Of a stretch of DNA of 64,000 nucleotides, positions 1 to 7,045 are shown in pieces. The number at the start of each line of letters is the position of its first letter. Position 1 is the first letter of the stretch. This DNA is from Marmoricola sp. Leaf446 (GTDB lineage: Bacteria > Actinomycetota > Actinomycetes > Propionibacteriales > Nocardioidaceae), in NCBI RefSeq assembly GCF_001424755.1, contig NZ_LMRF01000001.1, positions 576,625 through 640,624 on the forward strand, written 5' to 3'. Under the pieces are notes generated by a model. It did not search any database and was not told the origin of the DNA. It saw only the letters and a program-made list of their open reading frames with translations. A program made the position numbers and the translations under genes.

Positions 1-800
1 TACGCCGCGGCGGCACCGCCGAGGACGACGGGGCCCAGCAGGCCCGAGAGCGAGGAGTTGACCTCGCGCAGCTCGAGGTAGACCCCGGTGCACGGCAGGC
101 AGACGTCGAGGTGGTCCTCCACCTTGCGGACGTCACGGCGGGCCAGCGCGCCGCGGACGAAGCCGCCGAGCCGCTCGCGCGCCGCGACGCAGTCGGCGGG
201 CAGCTCGTCGGGGTCGCCGGTGTGGTGCATCGTCAGGAACGCCTGGCGCAGGCCCTCGCGGGCGCGGTAGGCCAGCGCGGAGACCGAGTTGGGGCTCAGG
301 TCGAGCAGGGGCGCGATGTCGGCGGGCTTGTCGTTCTCGACCTCGAGGTGCCACAGCACCAGCTGCCAGCGCTCGGGCAGCGAGGCGAAGGCCCGGGCCG
401 CGGCCCCGCCCTCGAACGCCGCGACGGCCGGGTCGACGAAGGGGACCCCGTCGTCGAGCTCGTCGAGGTCGTCGGTGGTGGTGACGCGGCGGGTACGCCG
501 GATCCGGTCGACGTGCAGCCGCCGCACGGCGGTGAGCAGGTAGGCGCGGAACGCCTCGTCGGGCCCGCCGCCGCCCTGGAGCACGACGAGGGTCTTGGTG
601 AACGCCTCCGAGACCAGGTCGTCGGCGTCCGGTCCCCGCACCAGCGCCCGGGCCAGCCGCTCCGCCGCCCCGACGTGGCGGGCGAACAGGGTGCCGAAGG
701 CGTCGGTGTCACCACCGCGCACGCGGGCGATCAGCTCGGCGTCCGAGGACCCGTCTGCCGGGTCGGGGGACGCCTCGGTGGTGAGCTCGCCCGCGGCCAT
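1..800 (-). CDS. Sigma-70 family (ECF-like) sigma factor with C-terminal zinc-finger extension, partial
   Basis: An open minus-strand frame starts at ATG 800 and runs off the left edge, giving 266 visible residues. Residues about 20-105 look like sigma region 2 (acidic PDADDLVSEAF segment, then AVRRLHVDRIRR) and 140-190 like region 4, with a helix-turn-helix (PADIAPLLDLSPNSVSALAYRAR in outline). It continues past region 4 into a zinc-binding anti-sigma-like (zf-HC2) segment: Cys204, then His230-x3-Cys234-x2-Cys237. Hydrophobic sequence begins at about 252 and may be a membrane segment. Sigma and its restraint may thus be one polypeptide. A CACAAT hexamer 6 nt before the ATG could be a leaderless -10. 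The C-terminus is not visible, so the full architecture is inferred. Confidence 0.85.
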   Translation of the reverse strand, partial: MAAGELTTEASPDPADGSSDAELIARVRGGDTDAFGTLFARHVGAAERLARALVRGPDADDLVSEAFTKTLVVLQGGGGPDEAFRAYLLTAVRRLHVDRIRRTRRVTTTDDLDELDDGVPFVDPAVAAFEGGAAARAFASLPERWQLVLWHLEVENDKPADIAPLLDLSPNSVSALAYRAREGLRQAFLTMHHTGDPDELPADCVAARERLGGFVRGALARRDVRKVEDHLDVCLPCTGVYLELREVNSSLSGLLGPVVLGGAAAA

Positions 801-806
801 GGGCCC

Positions 807-812
807 ATTGTG
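807..812 (-). promoter_or_regulatory. Candidate leaderless -10 box of the left-edge sigma gene
   Basis: CACAAT on the minus strand ends 6 nt before ATG 800, the spacing seen at many other starts in this window. No convincing Shine-Dalgarno lies between, so transcription may begin at or next to the start codon. Confidence 0.4.
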
Positions 813-996
813 CCCCGGATCTTCTCCCCGAACCCCGCGTCATGGTCGGTCCTCCGGGCCGTCCCCTCCCTGGACCGGCGAGAGCGCCGGGGTGGCGCCG
901 GCCTGGGTTCGGCGCCGCACCGGCCGCGGCGTACGTGCGGACAAGGGTCCTGGGAGGGATGCCCGCGCGGACGCCGCCAGGCCGGTGGGAGGAAGG

Positions 997-1050
997 CCGG
1001 CGACCACTGGTGCCCAGGTGGTCGCCGGTCCCCGCCAGGGCCCGGCGGGG
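997..1050. repeat. Two tandem inverted repeats upstream of the SRAP gene
   Basis: Positions 997-1007 and 1018-1028 form a perfect 11-bp inverted repeat with a 10-nt spacer. Immediately after, 1030-1036 and 1044-1050 form a perfect 7-bp repeat with a 7-nt spacer. Both lie just before the TAGGTT -10-like box at 1054-1059. They could be a protein-binding site or RNA hairpins of an upstream transcript. The rest of the 801-1066 intergenic stretch shows nothing recognisable. Confidence 0.5.
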
Positions 1051-1053
1051 GAC

Positions 1054-1059
1054 TAGGTT
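1054..1059 (+). promoter_or_regulatory. Candidate leaderless -10 box (SRAP gene)
   Basis: TAGGTT lies 7 nt before ATG 1067, with no Shine-Dalgarno between. This fits a leaderless actinobacterial promoter. Confidence 0.5.
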
Positions 1060-1066
1060 GGCGCGC

Positions 1067-1864
1067 ATGTGCGGTCGCTACGCCTCGAGCCGTCAGCCCG
1101 AGGACCTCGTCGAGGAGTTCGAGGTCCGGCAGCCCGACCTGCCGCGCCTGGAGCCCGACTGGAACGTCGCCCCCACCAAGGAGGTGTACGCCGTGGTCGA
1201 GCGGCCGCCCTCCGGCGAGGGCCGCCCCGACGGCGACGACACCGCCCCCGAGCGGCAGCTGCGTGCGATGACGTGGGGCCTGGTGCCGTTCTGGGCCAAG
1301 GACCCGTCGATCGGCAGCCGGATGATCAACGCCCGGATGGAGACCGTCGCGGAGAAGCCGGCCTACCGCCGCGCCTTCGAGCGACGTCGGGCGCTGCTCC
1401 CCGCCGACGGCTACTACGAGTGGTACCCCACCTCCGCGCTGACCAAGGCCGGCAAGCCCCGCAAGCAGCCCTACTTCATCCGGCCCACCGACGGCGGGGT
1501 GCTGGCGATGGCGGGGCTCTACGAGATCTGGCGCGACCCCGAGCGCGCCGAGGACGACCCCGACCGCTTCCGGTGGACCTGCACGGTCATCACGACCGCG
1601 GCCGAGGACTCCCTCGGCCGCATCCACGACCGGATGCCGCTGATGCTCACCCCCGACCGCTACGACGCCTGGCTCGACCCGACCGCGCACGACCACGACG
1701 CCCTGCTCGACCTGCTCACCCCGGCCGCGCCCGGCCGGCTCGAGGCCTTCCCGGTCCCGACGCTGGTCTCCAACGTGCGCAACAACGGTCCCGAGCTGGT
1801 CGAGCCGCTGCCCCTGTCCGACCTGCCCGACGACGCCCCGGCGCCGACCGAGGGACAGGCCTGA
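1067..1864 (+). CDS. SRAP-domain protein (YedK/HMCES family), abasic-site DNA-protein crosslinker
   Basis: A 265-residue protein whose start at ATG 1067 puts cysteine at position 2 (MCGRY), as this family requires: after removal of Met the Cys2 amine and thiol form a thiazolidine crosslink with an abasic site in single-stranded DNA, shielding it during replication. Other family landmarks are present: WNVAPT, a MINARMET segment, GYYEW carrying the catalytic Glu, and LGRIHDRMP carrying the His. The frame is open further upstream, but only this start gives Cys2. Its stop overlaps the next start by 1 nt (TGATG), so the downstream hydrolase is probably co-translated. A relative (Rv3226c) sits near sigH in M. 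tuberculosis, matching the context here. Confidence 0.95.
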   Translation: MCGRYASSRQPEDLVEEFEVRQPDLPRLEPDWNVAPTKEVYAVVERPPSGEGRPDGDDTAPERQLRAMTWGLVPFWAKDPSIGSRMINARMETVAEKPAYRRAFERRRALLPADGYYEWYPTSALTKAGKPRKQPYFIRPTDGGVLAMAGLYEIWRDPERAEDDPDRFRWTCTVITTAAEDSLGRIHDRMPLMLTPDRYDAWLDPTAHDHDALLDLLTPAAPGRLEAFPVPTLVSNVRNNGPELVEPLPLSDLPDDAPAPTEGQA

Positions 1865-2508
1865 TGCCGGTCGAGCGGCTGGTGGCCACCCCGCGCGGCG
1901 ACGCCCGTCTCGTCGTACGCCGCGCCAAGCGACCCGTCGCCGGTCTGGTCCTCACCCACGGCGCCGGCGGCGGGATCGACGCCCCCGACCTGGTCCGCCT
2001 GGCCCGGACCCTCCCGCAGCGCGACGTCTCGGTGACGCTGGTGGAGATGCCGTGGCGCGTGGCCGGCAAGAAGCTCGCCCCGCCGCCTCCGGTCATCGAC
2101 GAGTGCTACACCGCCGTCCTGGACAACTTGCGCGCCCGCGTGCCGCTGGTGCTGGGCGGCCGCAGCGCGGGCGCCCGGTCGGCGTGCCGGCTCGCCCGTC
2201 GGGTCGGGGCCAGCGCCGTGCTCGCGCTCAGCTTCCCGCTGCACCCGCCCGGGAAGCCCGAGAGGTCGCGGCTGCCCGAGCTGCTCGGCGCCCGGGTGCG
2301 CTCGCTGGTGGTCCAGGGCGAGCGCGATCCGTTCGGCGCGCCGGCGGAGTTCCCCGACGACGTCGACCTCGTGGTCGTGCCGGACGGCGACCACGGCCTG
2401 AAGGTGCGGAAGTCGGCGCCGGTGAGCCAGGCCGAGGCGCTCGACCTGGTGCTCGAGCGGACCTTCGAGTGGATCGTGCGCGACGTGGTGGGGAATCGTT
2501 CGCGCTGA
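1864..2508 (+). CDS. Alpha/beta hydrolase (KANL3/Tex30-like)
   Basis: A 214-residue protein beginning at ATG 1864, overlapping the stop of the SRAP gene. It has a small alpha/beta-hydrolase core: an oxyanion-hole segment LTHGAGGG, nucleophile elbow GRSAG, a candidate acid in GERDPFG, and a C-terminal histidine in GDHGLKV. This layout matches the dienelactone-hydrolase-like KANL3/Tex30 group, whose substrates are unknown. No signal peptide or membrane segment is visible, so it is probably cytosolic. The last codons overlap the -35 element of the sigR promoter, so sigR regulation is embedded in the end of this gene. Confidence 0.85.
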   Translation: MPVERLVATPRGDARLVVRRAKRPVAGLVLTHGAGGGIDAPDLVRLARTLPQRDVSVTLVEMPWRVAGKKLAPPPPVIDECYTAVLDNLRARVPLVLGGRSAGARSACRLARRVGASAVLALSFPLHPPGKPERSRLPELLGARVRSLVVQGERDPFGAPAEFPDDVDLVVVPDGDHGLKVRKSAPVSQAEALDLVLERTFEWIVRDVVGNRSR

Positions 2509-2517
2509 CCTGCCGTT
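2492..2517 (+). promoter_or_regulatory. SigR/SigH-type promoter of sigR (autoregulatory)
   Basis: GGAAT at 2492-2496 and GTT at 2515-2517 are separated by exactly 18 nt. This matches the published SigR (Streptomyces) and SigH (mycobacteria) consensus GGAAT-N18-GTT. It lies about 135-160 bp upstream of the ATG of sigR itself, implying positive autoregulation under thiol-oxidative stress. Confidence 0.85.
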
Positions 2518-2636
2518 GTACCCCTCGACCGTCGTCCCACACCCGTCCGAGAGGGGAGTCGTCCGCGTGCTGTGCACCCTGGAGAGGCCCGACCTGGAGC
2601 GTTCCGTCGAGCCCACCGTCTTCCGCGCCGCCCCGG

Positions 2637-2642
2637 TAGGCT
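2637..2642 (+). promoter_or_regulatory. Candidate leaderless -10 box in front of the sigR ATG
   Basis: TAGGCT lies 8 nt before ATG 2651. This would be a second, housekeeping promoter giving an mRNA that starts at the ATG, in addition to the SigR-dependent promoter upstream. Confidence 0.45.
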
Positions 2643-2650
2643 GGAACGCG

Positions 2651-3328
2651 ATGAGCACCCCCGAGATCGACACCCCCGAGACCGACGCCGCGGCCGAGGT
2701 CGACGTCGCGACGGAGACCGAGGCCGCGCGCCAGCTCCGTTTCGAGCGCGACGCGCTGCCCTTCCTCGACCAGCTCTACTCCGCGGCGATGCGGATGACG
2801 CGCAACCCCGCCGACGCCGAGGACCTGGTCCAGGAGACCTTCGCCAAGGCCTACGGCAACTTCCACCAGTTCCGTCCCGGCACCAACCTCAAGGCCTGGC
2901 TCTACCGGATCCTGACCAACACCTTCATCAACACCTACCGCAAGAAGCAGCGGCAGCCGCAGCAGTCGATGGCCGAGGACGTCGAGGACTGGCAGCTCGC
3001 GCGCGCCGAGTCGCACTCCTCCTCGGGCCTGAAGTCCGCGGAGATGGAGGCGCTGGAGCACCTCCCCGACTCCGACGTGAAGACGGCGCTGCAGAACCTC
3101 CCCGAGGACTTCCGGCTCGCGGTCTACCTCGCCGACGTCGAGGGGTTCCCCTACAAGGAGATCGCCGAGATCATGGAGACGCCGATCGGCACCGTGATGT
3201 CGCGGCTGCACCGGGGCCGTCGCCAGCTGCGCCAGATGCTCACCGAGTACGTCCGCGAGAACGACCTGCTGCGCGCGGAGACCGTGGACGCCAAGGTCGG
3301 CGCCAGCACCCCGGAGGCGGCCCGATGA
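2651..3328 (+). CDS. sigR: Thiol-oxidative-stress sigma factor SigR (SigH family)
   Basis: From ATG 2651 this is a 225-residue ECF sigma factor. Region 2 covers about residues 35-105 ([14 protein letters not shown], then [20 protein letters not shown]) and region 4 about 150-210 ([35 protein letters not shown]). The GFPYKEIAE and [11 protein letters not shown] blocks are typical of SigR/SigH, which directs thioredoxin, mycothiol and proteostasis genes and is held by a zinc anti-sigma factor. The next gene, overlapping by 4 nt, encodes that factor. The frame stays open upstream, and GTG 2567 has a good Shine-Dalgarno (AGAGGGGAG at 2550-2558); starting there would add 28 residues, resembling the longer unstable isoform reported for S. 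coelicolor SigR. Confidence 0.95.
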   Translation: MSTPEIDTPETDAAAEVDVATETEAARQLRFERDALPFLDQLYSAAMRMTRNPADAEDLVQETFAKAYGNFHQFRPGTNLKAWLYRILTNTFINTYRKKQRQPQQSMAEDVEDWQLARAESHSSSGLKSAEMEALEHLPDSDVKTALQNLPEDFRLAVYLADVEGFPYKEIAEIMETPIGTVMSRLHRGRRQLRQMLTEYVRENDLLRAETVDAKVGASTPEAAR

Positions 3329-3642
3329 GCCGCGACGACCGCCGCCCCCAGGCGGCGACGACCTCCTCGCTGGAGGGCGTGGACGCCGCCGACTGCTCGG
3401 AGGTACTGGGCCGCGTCTTCTTCTTCCTCGACAACGAGCTCGACCAGGCCGACTGCGCGCAGATCGAGCACCACCTCGAGGAGTGCGGCCCCTGCCTGGC
3501 GCGCTACGACCTCGAGCGCACCGTCAAGACGCTGGTCGCGCGGTCGTGCAGCGAGCGGGCGCCCGAGACGCTGCGCCAGCGCGTGATGGTCTCGATCCGC
3601 GAGGTGCAGGTCGAGATCGTCCGGCGCGACCCGTCGTCCTGA
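3325..3642 (+). CDS. rsrA: Zinc-binding redox-sensitive anti-sigma factor RsrA
   Basis: A 105-residue protein starting at ATG 3325 inside the sigR stop (ATGA) with GGAGG at 3312-3316. It carries the ZAS signature His50-x3-Cys54-x2-Cys57 plus Cys24. The 26-residue spacing from Cys24 to His50 equals that between Cys11 and His37 of S. coelicolor RsrA, so the zinc/disulfide switch residues appear intact. In that family, disulfide stress expels zinc and releases SigR. Extra cysteines are Cys44 and Cys75. Translational coupling with sigR keeps the two in balance. Confidence 0.95.
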   Translation: MSRDDRRPQAATTSSLEGVDAADCSEVLGRVFFFLDNELDQADCAQIEHHLEECGPCLARYDLERTVKTLVARSCSERAPETLRQRVMVSIREVQVEIVRRDPSS

Positions 3643-3736
3643 CGGACGCCTGATTCGCCTCGGACGGCCCCGCCTGCGAGGATGTACGCCGCTCCCGCTC
3701 CGCACCGCGGGGGCCGACCCACCACAGGAGGACCTC

Positions 3737-3811
3737 ATGGGCAAGACCGGCCGCAAGCGCCGCGCTCGCAAGAAGAAGGGCGCCAACCACGGCAAGCGTC
3801 CCAACGCCTGA
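3737..3811 (+). CDS. 50S ribosomal protein bL37 (24 residues, AURKAIP1/COX24-type)
   Basis: A 24-codon gene starts at ATG 3737 behind a perfect AGGAGG (3726-3731, 5-nt spacing). The product is extremely basic, starts MGKTGRKRR and ends with ANHGKRPNA. This matches bL37, the tiny large-subunit protein found in actinobacterial ribosomes (seen in M. smegmatis ribosome structures). Length, composition and the conserved NHGKRPN ending all agree. It sits directly downstream of rsrA and is closed by a strong terminator at 3851-3878. Automated gene finders often miss it because of its size. Confidence 0.9.
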   Translation: MGKTGRKRRARKKKGANHGKRPNA

Positions 3812-3850
3812 GCGACCCGCTCTCGCGATGACGCCGTCGTCGTTCGCAAC

Positions 3851-3878
3851 GAGCCCCGGACCCGTCGGTCCGGGGCTC
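3851..3878 (+). terminator. Intrinsic-type terminator after bL37
   Basis: Perfect 12-bp inverted repeat 3851-3862/3867-3878 with a 4-nt loop, followed by TTGTG. It separates the sigR-rsrA-bL37 unit from the next gene. Confidence 0.8.
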
Positions 3879-3905
3879 TTGTGCGTCCTCTGGGAGGATG
3901 GGGGC

Positions 3906-4427
3906 ATGACCGGCCTCGACCCAGCTCTCGACCTCGGGACCGTCCTCCTCCAGGGCCACGACATGATCGGCGAGAGCATCGCGGTCCACGACCGCCGGTG
4001 GGGCATGAGCGAGGCCACCGCCTGGCGGCTGGACCAGCAGGCGGCCCGCGTCGAGTGGGACCTCGCCGACGGCCGCACCGCCTGGGCCCCCGCCCAGGTG
4101 CTGGGCTCGTACAACGCCGCGGCCGGCACCTTCGTGTGGGCCTGGGACAACCCGACCCTGCTCGACGAGGTCAGCGAGACCGCCTGGCGGGTCCGCGACT
4201 ACGGCGTGGCCCACGAGGTCTTCGCCCTCACCACCTCGCCGCTGCGGCTCGACCTCGACCAGCTGCGCGACCTCGTCGCCCTGGCCTTCCGGGTCGGCGG
4301 CTGCACCGGTCTGTTCCACCCCACCCGCGAGCACCTCACGACTTACGTCGTCTTCGGCCGCGTGACCATCGAGCCGGCCGCGGGGGCCGAGGCCGAGGCC
4401 GAGCAGTTCGAGGTGCAGCTGCCGTGA
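3906..4427 (+). CDS. DUF6882-like protein of unknown function
   Basis: A 173-residue protein from ATG 3906; GGGAGGA just upstream could be its ribosome-binding site, or GAGGAT a leaderless -10. Its core resembles DUF6882 proteins: a GSYNAAAGTFVWAWDNPTL segment (strand-turn-strand rich in Trp) followed by a long amphipathic part and a C-terminal acidic run of Glu-Ala repeats. No signal peptide, membrane segment or recognisable catalytic motif is visible. It overlaps the next gene by 4 nt (GTGA), so the two products are made together. The family call rests on memory of the WxW pattern and is moderate. Confidence 0.75.
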   Translation: MTGLDPALDLGTVLLQGHDMIGESIAVHDRRWGMSEATAWRLDQQAARVEWDLADGRTAWAPAQVLGSYNAAAGTFVWAWDNPTLLDEVSETAWRVRDYGVAHEVFALTTSPLRLDLDQLRDLVALAFRVGGCTGLFHPTREHLTTYVVFGRVTIEPAAGAEAEAEQFEVQLP

Positions 4428-4813
4428 GGCTCGACCCCGCCGCTGCCCGCGACCTCGCCGGCACGCTCGAGCGCACCGTGGGGGAGGACGACACAGCCGT
4501 GGCCGTCGGCTCCGGCAGCCTCCCCGTCCTCGGCACGCCCGTGCTGCTGGCGTGGGCCGAGGCGGCCACCTGCGCGGCCCTGGAGCCCGCCCTGGACGCC
4601 GGCGAGACCAGCGTCGGCACCCGGGTCGCCCTGGAGCACCAGGCGCCCTCGGTGGTCGGGGCGGTCGTCGAGGTGAGCGCCACCGTCGTCCACGTCGACG
4701 GCCGGCTGGTCCGGTTCTCCGTCGCCGCGCGTCAGCAGGGCCGGCTGGTCGGCTCCGGCGAGGTCACCCGGGTCGTCGTCGGTGCCGAGCGGTTCATGGA
4801 GCGGCTCGGCTGA
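4424..4813 (+). CDS. FlK-like hotdog-fold thioesterase
   Basis: A 129-residue protein starting at GTG 4424 within the stop of the preceding gene. The segments LAWAEAATCAALE, SVGTRVALEHQAP and VGAVVEVSATVV follow the pattern of the fluoroacetyl-CoA-thioesterase-like hotdog family, including the Thr/Ser-Glu-His set expected for acyl-CoA hydrolysis (Glu in AWAEA, His in LEHQAP). The substrate is likely a small acyl-CoA; which one cannot be read from sequence. It ends convergently with the acetyltransferase on the other strand, and the two coding regions overlap by 20 nt at their 3' ends. Confidence 0.85.
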   Translation: MRLDPAAARDLAGTLERTVGEDDTAVAVGSGSLPVLGTPVLLAWAEAATCAALEPALDAGETSVGTRVALEHQAPSVVGAVVEVSATVVHVDGRLVRFSVAARQQGRLVGSGEVTRVVVGAERFMERLG

Positions 4814-5288
4814 GGTCGAGCTCGTAGACCAGCAGCCCCACCCCGGGCACGGGCGACCAGTCCCGCGCGGGAGCCCGCACGAAGCCGAACCGCTCGTAGA
4901 GGCGGTGCGCCACGGCCATCTCCGGGAGCGTCGAGAGCGCCACGCCGCGGGCGCCGCGGGCGCGCCAGCCGTCCAGCACGTGCTCCACCAGCGCGCGGCC
5001 CACGCCGCGTCCGCCGGCCGCGGGGTCGACGGCCAGCATCCGGAACTCGCCCTCGTCCTCGTCCGCGACCTCGCGCCACGGCGACCCGGGCGGGCAGTCG
5101 GTGACCGAGCCGAGCACGCGCTCGCCCTCGGCCGCCACCCACAGGTCGGCCTCGCGGGCCCGGCCGGCGGCGTCGCGGAGCCGGTCGAGGTAGGGGTCGT
5201 CGGGCCCGAGCACGTGGTCGGCGTACGCCGCGGCCGTGGCCTCGGCCACCGCCGGCAGGTCGCGCGCGACGGCGAGCCGGACCTGCAC
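4794..5288 (-). CDS. GNAT-family N-acetyltransferase
   Basis: A 164-residue protein from GTG 5288, two nucleotides after the stop of the acetolactate-synthase-like gene, so part of that operon. It has the GNAT acetyl-CoA loop: FRMLAVDPAAGGRGVGRALVEHVLDG (R/Q-x-x-G-x-G/A type, here GGRGVG), followed by the ALSTLPEMAVAHRLYERFGF helix-strand block. The acceptor substrate is unknown. Its 3' end overlaps the convergent thioesterase gene by 20 nt. Confidence 0.85.
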   Translation of the reverse strand: MQVRLAVARDLPAVAEATAAAYADHVLGPDDPYLDRLRDAAGRAREADLWVAAEGERVLGSVTDCPPGSPWREVADEDEGEFRMLAVDPAAGGRGVGRALVEHVLDGWRARGARGVALSTLPEMAVAHRLYERFGFVRAPARDWSPVPGVGLLVYELDLSRAAP

Positions 5289-5290
5289 GG

Positions 5291-7009
5291 CTAGATGCCG
5301 AAGGTGGCGCGCGGGTAGGCCGCCTGCACGTCGGTGATCACGTTGACCAGGTAGGGCACGTCGGCCGCGAACGCGCGGTCGAGCGCCGGGCCGATCTGGC
5401 GGGGGTCGGTCACGGTCTCGCCGGCACCGCCCAGCGCCTTCACCACGTCGTCGTAGCGGGTCTGCGGGGCCAGGTCGGCCGCCACGTCGTAGCCGTAGAG
5501 CATCTGCATCGGGCCCTTCTCCAGGCCCCAGGCGGAGTTGTTGCCGCAGACCATCACCACGGGCAGGTCGTGGCGGACCAGCGTGTCGACGTCCATCAGC
5601 GACATGCCCGCCGCGCCGTCGCCGTAGAGCAGCACGACCTGGGCCGAGGGCCGCACCAGCCGGGCGGCCATCGCCGAGCCCAGCCCGGCGCCGAGGCAGC
5701 CGTAGGGGCCGGGGTCCAGCCAGCCGCCGGGTCGCTGCGGCTCGACGTACTTCCCGGCGAAGGAGACGAAGTCGCCGCCGTCGCCGACCACCACCGCGTC
5801 GTCGGCCAGGCGGGGGACCAGCTCGCCGTAGATGCGGGCGGGGTGGATCGGGTCGGCCTCGGCCGAGAGCAGGGCGGCGTCGCGCTCGGCGGCCGCCTTG
5901 ACGGTGTCCTGGAGCTCGGTGACCCAGCCCGACCAGTCGGGCCGGCGCGAGAGCGCGGCGACGCCGTCGCGGACGCCGTCGAGCACGAGGGTCAGGTCGC
6001 CCGCGGCGGAGGCGGCGAGCTCGGCGTGGGCGCTGAGCTGGCCGGGGGAGTCGGCGAGGTGGACGACGCGGGCCGGGGTGGCGCCCTCCTTCCCGCCGAA
6101 CACGCCGTAGCCGAGCCGGAAGTCGAGCGGCGTGCCGACCACGACGACGAGGTCGGCGCCGTTGAAGGCCGCGCTGCGGGCCTTGGTCACGAGCAGCGGG
6201 TGGCCACCGGGCACCAGGCCGCGGCCCATGCCGTTGGTGATCGTGGGGAGTCCGGCCTCGGTCACGAGGCGGAGCGCGGCGTCCTCGGCGCCGTCGGCCC
6301 ACACGTCCGTGCCGAGCACCAGCACCGGCCGCCGGGCCTCGCCCAGCAGCGTCGCCACCCGCCGGACCGCGTCGCCGTCGGGCTCCTGGCGGTGCCGCGC
6401 GCCCACGGTGGGGCGCTGCGTGGAGGTGGTGTCGAAGAAGGCGTCCATCGGCACGTCGACGAAGACCGGGCCACGGTGGGAGGACCCGGCGACGGTGAAC
6501 GCCTCGTCCATCCCCGCGGCGACCTCGCCGGCCTCGTGGATGGTGCGGGCCAGCTTGGACACGGGCGCCAGGATCGGCGGCTGGTCGAGCTCCTGGAGCG
6601 AGCCGCTGCCCCAGCGGTTGGCGGGGGCGCGGCCCCCGACGACGACCAGCGGCGAGCCGCTGAACTGCGCCTGGGCGATCGCGCTGACCCCGTTGGTGAC
6701 ACCCGGTCCGGCGGTCAGCACGGCCAGGCCGGGGGTGCGGGTGAGCTTGCCGGTCGCCTCCGCGGCGAAGGCGGCCGTCTGCTCGTGGCGCACGTCGACG
6801 ATCCGCATCGGCGGGTCGGCGGTCACCGCGCCGTCGTACATCGGGAAGACGTGGGCGCCGGAGAGCGTGAACATCGTCTGCACGCCGTGGGCGCGGGCCA
6901 CCGCGACCGCGTGCTGCCCGGAGTGGGCCTCGACGGGCCCCGACCCGGCGCTGCCCCCGGTGGTGTCGGTGTCGCTGACGGCGGGGGTCTGGTCCGGGGC
7001 CTGGGTCAT
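5291..7009 (-). CDS. ilvG: Acetolactate-synthase-like thiamine diphosphate enzyme (IlvG type)
   Basis: 572 residues from ATG 7009. It has the three-domain layout of ThDP decarboxylase/synthases: an N-terminal PYR domain with the catalytic Glu in DVRHEQTAAFAAEA, a central FAD/NAD-like domain, and a C-terminal PP domain with the ThDP motif YGDG...CGNNSAWG. The C-terminal LYGYDVAADLAPQTRYDD block resembles mycobacterial IlvG (Rv1820). No small regulatory subunit is adjacent, so it may be a catabolic or unassigned member of the family and not the biosynthetic synthase. A TACTGT box 7 nt before the ATG suggests leaderless transcription. Confidence 0.85.
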   Translation of the reverse strand: MTQAPDQTPAVSDTDTTGGSAGSGPVEAHSGQHAVAVARAHGVQTMFTLSGAHVFPMYDGAVTADPPMRIVDVRHEQTAAFAAEATGKLTRTPGLAVLTAGPGVTNGVSAIAQAQFSGSPLVVVGGRAPANRWGSGSLQELDQPPILAPVSKLARTIHEAGEVAAGMDEAFTVAGSSHRGPVFVDVPMDAFFDTTSTQRPTVGARHRQEPDGDAVRRVATLLGEARRPVLVLGTDVWADGAEDAALRLVTEAGLPTITNGMGRGLVPGGHPLLVTKARSAAFNGADLVVVVGTPLDFRLGYGVFGGKEGATPARVVHLADSPGQLSAHAELAASAAGDLTLVLDGVRDGVAALSRRPDWSGWVTELQDTVKAAAERDAALLSAEADPIHPARIYGELVPRLADDAVVVGDGGDFVSFAGKYVEPQRPGGWLDPGPYGCLGAGLGSAMAARLVRPSAQVVLLYGDGAAGMSLMDVDTLVRHDLPVVMVCGNNSAWGLEKGPMQMLYGYDVAADLAPQTRYDDVVKALGGAGETVTDPRQIGPALDRAFAADVPYLVNVITDVQAAYPRATFGI

Positions 7010-7016
7010 GCGGGCG

Positions 7017-7039
7017 ACAGTAGCGGCTGTCCCTACCCT
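7017..7039. promoter_or_regulatory. Back-to-back leaderless promoters for ilvG-like (-) and pdtaS (+)
   Basis: Only 36 bp separate the two start codons. Minus strand: TACTGT (7022 to 7017) 7 nt before ATG 7009. Plus strand: TACCCT (7034-7039) 6 nt before GTG 7046. The two -10-like boxes are 11 bp apart, so each -35 must lie in or near the other's transcribed region, and the promoters probably interfere. Confidence 0.55.
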
Positions 7040-7045
7040 GGTCAG

